NCBI RefSeq assembly: GCF_007858185.1
Contig: NZ_VFES01000015.1
Span: forward strand, 62,001-126,000
Direction: 5' to 3'
DNA length: 64,000 nt
Origin: Pseudomonas grimontii
GTDB lineage: Bacteria > Pseudomonadota > Gammaproteobacteria > Pseudomonadales > Pseudomonadaceae
Every line of letters begins with the position of its first letter. Position 1 is the stretch's first letter. Positions 59,205 through 64,000 of this stretch are shown here, in pieces. A program made the translations under genes and the position numbers. A model generated the notes under the pieces. That model was not told where the DNA came from. It was given only the letters and a program-made list of their open reading frames with translations, and made no database searches.

Positions 59205-60743
59205 ATGAATGCCCACACTGATTCCATCGACATCGCCATCATCGGCTCGGGCTTTGCCGGCCTGTGCATGGCCATCAAGCTCAAGGAAGCGGGGTTCAGC
59301 GACTTCTTTGTCGCCGAGCAGGCCGATACCCTCGGCGGCACCTGGCGGGACAATCACTACCCCGGTTGCGCCTGCGATGTGCAGTCTCATGTGTATTCGT
59401 TTTCCTTTGCGCCCAACCCGGACTGGACACGACAGTTCGCGCCGCAAGCGGAAATCCGCGCCTACCTGGAACACTGCGCGGCGCGCTTCGGGTTGGCGCC
59501 CTACCTGCGTTTCGGCATGGGCCTTGAGCGCGCGGTGTTCGATGACCGGCAACAACGCTGGCAGTTGAGCTTCAGTAATGGTCGCCAAGTGAGCGCGCGG
59601 GTGCTGGTATCGGGCATGGGCGGGCTGTCGCGCCCGGCGCTGCCGGATATACCGGGGCTGGAGCACTTCAAGGGCAAGCGTTTCCACTCCCAGCAGTGGG
59701 ACCACGACTATTCCTTGAAGGGCAAACGCGTGGCGGTGATCGGCACCGGTGCCAGTGCCATTCAATTCGTGCCGCAGATCGCGCCGCAGGTGGCCCACCT
59801 GGACCTGTTCCAACGTACCCCGCCGTGGATCATGCCCAAGCCCGACCGAGCCATTTCGTCCTTCGAACGCTGGATGTTCAAGCACCTGCCTTTCACCCAG
59901 CGCCTGGTGCGCGCTGCCTTTTATTGGGCCCTGGAAGGTCGCGTGGTGGGGTTTGCCCTGCACCCGCGACTGATGAAAATGGTGCAGAAAATCGCTCGAC
60001 GCCATCTGCACAAGCAGGTGGCCCGCCCTTCCCTGCGCAAAACCCTGACGCCGGACTACACCATCGGCTGCAAGCGCGTGCTGATTTCCAACGACTACTA
60101 CCCGGCGCTATCGCGCAGCAATGTCGAGGTGGTCACCGAGCCGGTGCTACGCATCGAAGCCGACGGCGTGATCACCACTGACGGTATCAAGCACCCGGCT
60201 GATTGCCTGATCTTCGGCACCGGCTTCCAGGCCACCGACCCACTGCCCCGGGACTGCATTATCGGGCGCGACGGGGTGGGCCTGATGGACACCTGGCGCG
60301 AGGGTGCACACGCCTATAAAGGCACCACGGTGCCGGGCTATCCCAACCTGTTTCTGATCATCGGGCCCAACACCGGCCTGGGCCATAACTCGATGATTCT
60401 GATGATCGAGGCACAGGTGACCTACATCCTCGACGCGCTCGGGCAGATGCAGCGCCATCGCATCGCCACGGTGGACGTCAAACCGGCGGTGGAACAGGCC
60501 TACAACCGTCAGCTGCAAGACCAACTCAAGCGCACCATCTGGAGCACCGGCGGTTGCCAGAGCTGGTACCTCGACCCACGTACTGGCAAGAACACCACCC
60601 TGTGGCCCGGTTCGACATGGCGCTTCAAGCGGGTCACCCGGCAGTTTGCCCTCAAGGACTATGTGGTCGACCTGTTGCCCCTCAATGCTCCGCTCCGTCC
60701 GGCAACGGCGCCCCACTCCACCGCAGAAGGCAGCCTCTCATGA
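59205..60743 (+). CDS. Flavin-dependent Baeyer-Villiger-type monooxygenase
   Basis: 512 residues, AAGGA before the ATG. The first FAD Rossmann motif is AIIGSGFAGLCMAIKL, followed by GGTWRDNHYPGCACDVQSH. The type I BVMO fingerprint FKGKRFHSQQWDHD (~150-163) is intact, and the NADPH motif AVIGTGASAIQFVPQ follows. A C-terminal GPNTGLGHNS is typical of BVMOs. It inserts oxygen into ketones to make esters or lactones, though some members act as N- or S-oxygenases. Its stop overlaps the SDR start. The set of monooxygenase, SDR and divergent hydrolase resembles the mycobacterial mymA group (mymA, sadH, lipR). Confidence 0.93.
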   Translation: MNAHTDSIDIAIIGSGFAGLCMAIKLKEAGFSDFFVAEQADTLGGTWRDNHYPGCACDVQSHVYSFSFAPNPDWTRQFAPQAEIRAYLEHCAARFGLAPYLRFGMGLERAVFDDRQQRWQLSFSNGRQVSARVLVSGMGGLSRPALPDIPGLEHFKGKRFHSQQWDHDYSLKGKRVAVIGTGASAIQFVPQIAPQVAHLDLFQRTPPWIMPKPDRAISSFERWMFKHLPFTQRLVRAAFYWALEGRVVGFALHPRLMKMVQKIARRHLHKQVARPSLRKTLTPDYTIGCKRVLISNDYYPALSRSNVEVVTEPVLRIEADGVITTDGIKHPADCLIFGTGFQATDPLPRDCIIGRDGVGLMDTWREGAHAYKGTTVPGYPNLFLIIGPNTGLGHNSMILMIEAQVTYILDALGQMQRHRIATVDVKPAVEQAYNRQLQDQLKRTIWSTGGCQSWYLDPRTGKNTTLWPGSTWRFKRVTRQFALKDYVVDLLPLNAPLRPATAPHSTAEGSLS

Positions 60744-61630
60744 AGTCATTCAACGGTCGCGTGGCGGCCATTACCGGCGCGGCGTCCGGCATGGGCCGCG
60801 CACTGGCGCTGGCACTCGCACGCGAGGGTTGCCACCTGGCACTGGCGGACAAAAACGCCCAGGGCCTGGAGCAAACCCAGGCACTGATCAAAACCTCGAC
60901 CCTGGCGCCGGTGACGATCACCACGCAAGTCCTGGATGTGTCCGACCGTCAGGCCATGGAAGCGTGGGCGGCCCGCTGCGTGGCCGAGCACGGCCAGGTC
61001 AACCTGGTGTTCAACAATGCCGGGGTGGCGTTGTCGAGCACCGTGGAAGGTGTGGACTATGCCGACCTGGAGTGGATCGTCGGCATCAACTTCTGGGGCG
61101 TGGTCCACGGCACCAAGGCGTTCCTGCCGCACCTCAAGGCCAGCGGTGACGGCCATGTGATCAACACGTCCAGTGTGTTCGGCCTGTTTGCCCAGCCCGG
61201 TATGAGCGGCTACAACGCGACCAAATTCGCCGTGCGCGGTTTTACCGAAGCCCTGCGCCAGGAGCTGGACCTGCAACGCTGCGGGGTCTCGGCCACCTGC
61301 GTGCACCCCGGCGGCATTCGGACCGACATCTGCCGCAGCAGCCGTATCGACGCGAACATGACCGGCTTCCTGATCCACAGCGAACAGCAGGCCCGCGCCG
61401 ACTTCGAAAAACTCTTCATCACCGATGCCGACCAGGCCGCCAAGGTGATCCTGCAAGGCGTCCGCAAAAACAAGCGCCGTGTGCTGATTGGCCGCGACGC
61501 GTATTTCCTCGACCTGCTCGCCCGTTGCCTGCCGGCGGCCTATCAAGCGCTGGTGGTACTGGCCAGCAAGCGCATGGCCCCCAAGCAACGCCGGCCAGTG
61601 TTTGAAACCAACGACGAACCCCGTCTCTGA
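60740..61630 (+). CDS. Short-chain dehydrogenase/reductase, SadH-like
   Basis: 296 residues; ATG overlaps the monooxygenase stop (ATGA). The SDR motifs are complete: AITGAASGMGRALALALA, NNAGVALSST, the catalytic Ser in NTSSVFGLFAQPG and Tyr-Lys in YNATKFA. C-terminal extension VLIGRDAYFLDLLARCLPAAYQ is common in the acetoin/SadH-like group. It could oxidise a secondary alcohol to the ketone used by the monooxygenase, or reduce its product. Spacing to the next gene is 15 bp, so all three form one transcript. Confidence 0.9.
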   Translation: MKSFNGRVAAITGAASGMGRALALALAREGCHLALADKNAQGLEQTQALIKTSTLAPVTITTQVLDVSDRQAMEAWAARCVAEHGQVNLVFNNAGVALSSTVEGVDYADLEWIVGINFWGVVHGTKAFLPHLKASGDGHVINTSSVFGLFAQPGMSGYNATKFAVRGFTEALRQELDLQRCGVSATCVHPGGIRTDICRSSRIDANMTGFLIHSEQQARADFEKLFITDADQAAKVILQGVRKNKRRVLIGRDAYFLDLLARCLPAAYQALVVLASKRMAPKQRRPVFETNDEPRL

Positions 61631-61645
61631 ACAGGAGCACGAATC

Positions 61646-62479
61646 ATGTTGCCGATCCGCCGCGACCTCCATTTTGCCCTGCCCGCCGAGCGCATCACCG
61701 ACTGGCACGAACAGGGCCCGTTCATCACGCATTTCTTCAATGCCTTGTCGCTGCTGTTTCCCCAGGGCGAGCTGTTTTTCATGGACAGCGTGCGCCACTA
61801 CCGTCAACGCATCGACAACCCGGAGCTAAAGAAACAGATCCAGGGGTTTATCGGCCAGGAGGCCATGCACAGCCGCGAACATGTGGCCTACAACGACCTG
61901 ATGCAAGCCGCCGGACTTCCGGCGCACACCCTGGACCGTCGGCTTAAATTCATTCTCGACCTGCAGAAAAAACACTTCCCGCCCGCCTTCAACCTGGCGA
62001 TCACCATCGCCCTTGAGCACTACACGGCGATGCTGGCCGAGATCCTGCTCAGTGACCCGTCACGCTTCGGCGATTCGCTCAAGGGTTACCAACAGATGTG
62101 GTATTGGCATGCCCTGGAAGAAACCGAACACAAAGCCGTGGCATTCGATGTGTGGAATGCAGTGATCGAGCCTGGGCCCAAACGCTACCTGCTGCGCACC
62201 GGCGCCATGCTCACCACCACGCTGCTCTTCTGGCTGGTGGTGCTGGATTTCCATGTACGTCTGTTGATTGCCGACCGCAAGGCGGGTGGGCACCTCAAGG
62301 GCTTCTGGCGCATGTTGAAATTTCTTTATGGCCCCAAGGGCGTCTTCCCACGCATGCTGCGGCCGTGGCTGCACTACTTCAAACCCGGCTTTCACCCCTG
62401 GGATCACGACAACCGTGCACGCCTGACGGGTATCGATAGCTTGGTCGAGGAGATCGAACAGGCCCAGCGCGGCTACTAG
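61646..62479 (+). CDS. Predicted metal-dependent hydrolase (PF10118-like) with ferritin-like motifs
   Basis: 277 residues, ACAGGAGCACGAATC before the ATG gives a good Shine-Dalgarno. The family is annotated as a predicted metal-dependent hydrolase, without a proven reaction. Two ExxH pairs stand out: EAMHSREH (~72-79) and EETEHKAVAFDVWN (~156), with ALEHYTAM between them. This is the ligand layout of a ferritin-like diiron four-helix bundle. A hydrophobic stretch at ~193-212 (LTTTLLFWLVVLDFHVRLLI) may associate with the membrane. It is the third gene of the monooxygenase operon. It overlaps the convergent EAL gene by 4 bp. Confidence 0.85.
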   Translation: MLPIRRDLHFALPAERITDWHEQGPFITHFFNALSLLFPQGELFFMDSVRHYRQRIDNPELKKQIQGFIGQEAMHSREHVAYNDLMQAAGLPAHTLDRRLKFILDLQKKHFPPAFNLAITIALEHYTAMLAEILLSDPSRFGDSLKGYQQMWYWHALEETEHKAVAFDVWNAVIEPGPKRYLLRTGAMLTTTLLFWLVVLDFHVRLLIADRKAGGHLKGFWRMLKFLYGPKGVFPRMLRPWLHYFKPGFHPWDHDNRARLTGIDSLVEEIEQAQRGY

Positions 62480-64000
62480 ACCTGCGCCATGGCCGCACGC
62501 TGGCGCACAAAGCCTTCCAACTGATCGCCCGGCAGCGCCTTGCTGAAATACCAGCCCTGGATAATCAGCTCGGCGCCGGTGTTCAAGAAGGCCAACTGCT
62601 CGGCGGTCTCCACGCCCTCCACCACCACGCCCAGGTTCAGCGCTTCGCAGAAACGCAGCATGCCGGTCAGTACCTGGGCGCCCTTGGGATCGTGCTGCGC
62701 CACCACGAAACTGCGGTCGATCTTGATGAAGTCCACCGGGAACTGGTGCAGGTAACTCAAGGCCGAAAACCCGGTACCGAAATCATCGATATAGACCTTC
62801 GCGCCGATGGCCTGCAATTTCTGGATGGTCTGGCGCGTGGCCGGGATGTCGCTGACCAGCGCGTCTTCGGTGATCTCCACCGACACCTGGCCATGGGCCT
62901 GGGCGAGGATCTCCACCAGGCGTTCGCCGTAAGCGGCGTCGGTCAGAGTGGCGCTGGAAATATTGATGGTCATCGGCAGGGCAAAGCCGAGCTTCTGCCA
63001 TTTCTGGTACTGGCGAATTGCCTGGGACGCCACCCACACATCCACGTCCGGCATCAACCGCGCCTGGGCCAACCACTGCAGGAACTCCCACGGCGAATGC
63101 ACCGTACCCTGCGCATCGCGGGCGCGCATCAGCGCTTCGCAGCCAGTGCACAGCCCGGTGCGGGTCGAGACCTGCGGCTGGAATTCGAGATAGAACTCAT
63201 AATCGCTGATCTGCTGGATACGGCTCAGTTCATTCGCCTGGCGCGCCAGGGTCTTGTGGGAGGCCAGTACCGGGTCCAGTTCGCGCAGTCGACCTTTTTC
63301 CTCCAGGCCGCGGAAGGTCATGTCCAGGGATTTGAGGTACACCGTGCCACCTTCGGCAGCCTGGCGATGAATCGCGCGCACATAGGGTGCGTACACCAGC
63401 GTGCCCAGGCCCAGGAGCGTCACTTGCAGCGCGACTGCCGCCAGGTCGCCGTGGGTACTCAGGTAGGCATTGAGCAGCACCGGCGCGGTAAACGGCACGC
63501 TGGCCACCGCCGGGGATACCCAACCCAGTTGCACCACGGTAAGCGCCACCATTGCGTTTATCGCAGGCACCAGCAGAAACGGAATGAACAGGCGTGGGTT
63601 CAGGATGATCGGCAGGCCGAACAGCAGGACCTCACTGACGTTGAACAGCGAGAGCGGCAAGCTCGCCATGGCCACCAGGCGCATGGACTGGCTCTTGGAA
63701 AACAGCAGGACTGCCATCAACAAACACAACGCGCCGCCCGAGCCTCCGATAAAGGCAAAACTGCCCAGCAGGCCGCCGTTCAACACATACCTGATCGGCT
63801 CGCCCGCGGCCAACGCGGCGCCATTGAGCACCACCGCCTGGTCCAGCACATCAAACAGCGGTTGCATGGCATAAACGCCGTGAACCCCGAAAAACCACAA
63901 CAGCGAGTTCATCAGGGTGACAAACAAACCACTGCCGTAGGGCGACTCCAGCGCATCGATTACCTGGGGGCCCTGCATCTGCGCCACATAGGGTATCTGC
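62476..64000 (-). CDS. PTS EIIC-like membrane domain fused to EAL c-di-GMP phosphodiesterase (5' end missing)
   Basis: The frame is open at the right edge, so the start lies outside. The visible ~508 residues begin in a polytopic domain resembling cellobiose-type PTS EIIC (FVTLMNSLLWFFGVHGVYAM, FIGGSGGALCLLMAVLLFS, LFNVSEVLLFGLPIILNP). From ~63200 downward it is an EAL domain with all key residues: GCEALMRA, TINISS, VSVEITEDAL, YIDDFGTGFSALSYL, DFIKIDRSFV, VVEGVET and IQGWYFSKAL. The domain should therefore hydrolyse c-di-GMP. No EIIB or EIIA phosphotransfer domain is seen, so the EIIC part is probably a sensor and not a transporter. Unrelated by strand to the lipid operon, but overlapping its last gene tail-to-tail by 4 bp. 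Confidence 0.88.
   Translation of the reverse strand, partial: QIPYVAQMQGPQVIDALESPYGSGLFVTLMNSLLWFFGVHGVYAMQPLFDVLDQAVVLNGAALAAGEPIRYVLNGGLLGSFAFIGGSGGALCLLMAVLLFSKSQSMRLVAMASLPLSLFNVSEVLLFGLPIILNPRLFIPFLLVPAINAMVALTVVQLGWVSPAVASVPFTAPVLLNAYLSTHGDLAAVALQVTLLGLGTLVYAPYVRAIHRQAAEGGTVYLKSLDMTFRGLEEKGRLRELDPVLASHKTLARQANELSRIQQISDYEFYLEFQPQVSTRTGLCTGCEALMRARDAQGTVHSPWEFLQWLAQARLMPDVDVWVASQAIRQYQKWQKLGFALPMTINISSATLTDAAYGERLVEILAQAHGQVSVEITEDALVSDIPATRQTIQKLQAIGAKVYIDDFGTGFSALSYLHQFPVDFIKIDRSFVVAQHDPKGAQVLTGMLRFCEALNLGVVVEGVETAEQLAFLNTGAELIIQGWYFSKALPGDQLEGFVRQRAAMAQV

Noticed and set aside
59041..60011. Antisense open frame over the monooxygenase start
   Set aside because: Mirror of the BVMO coding frame, which has FAD, NADPH and BVMO motifs.

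Overview
The window looks like chromosomal DNA of a fluorescent-group Pseudomonas. The genes are GC-rich, intergenic spacers carry fluorescens-type REP/REPIN elements (TGTGGGAGGGGGCTTGCCCCC and relatives), and the gene content fits: a 180-kDa-class GdhB, a MoxR-DUF58-VWA-TPR-BatD operon, sbcDC, tandem giant DUF6543-like proteins and an AlkB locus with PraB-like proteins. I saw no tRNA, rRNA, CRISPR array, insertion sequence, phage gene or origin.

Layout. 1-6.1 kb: the end of a MocR-type regulator, tag (DNA repair), a C4-dicarboxylate (DctA-type) transporter followed by two FCD-type GntR regulators, and a secreted protein of unknown function. 6.2-12 kb: gdhB and a small protein. 12-14.7 kb: a secreted S8-type protease with PKD-like and chitin-binding-like modules. 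14.8-21.7 kb: a tightly overlapping six-gene MoxR/VWA/Bat operon. 22-27.5 kb: sbcD-sbcC-GST. 27.5-29.8 kb: a copy of a structured dispersed repeat, a 59-residue exported peptide, a beta-propeller lactonase and a small protein. 29.9-39.7 kb: two tandem paralogous proteins of about 1560 and 1640 residues. 39.8-43.2 kb: an RND/MMPL transporter and a YCF48/BNR-repeat protein. 43.4-45.3 kb: a Gfo/Idh oxidoreductase behind two IolR-like dyads, then a second copy of the structured repeat.

45.3-62.5 kb is a long-chain lipid/alkane island. Acyl-CoA synthetase, thiolase, MaoC hydratase, high-molecular-weight FabG and FadE form a self-contained beta-oxidation set that probably runs through (R)-3-hydroxyacyl-CoA. 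FadL, two PraB-like proteins and AlkB provide uptake and terminal oxidation of alkanes. A flavin Baeyer-Villiger-type monooxygenase, an SDR and a ferritin-like metal protein form a divergent operon opposite an alpha/beta hydrolase. Rubredoxin, alcohol dehydrogenase and aldehyde dehydrogenase are not in the window. The right end is cut inside an EIIC-like/EAL fusion (c-di-GMP phosphodiesterase).

The least explained signals are: (i) the ~380-bp dispersed repeat, whose two copies show compensatory changes in predicted stems; (ii) the tandem DUF6543-like giants with a conserved basic motif; (iii) the R-specific beta-oxidation set beside AlkB and a monooxygenase operon; and (iv) AT-rich dyads in three promoter regions of that island.
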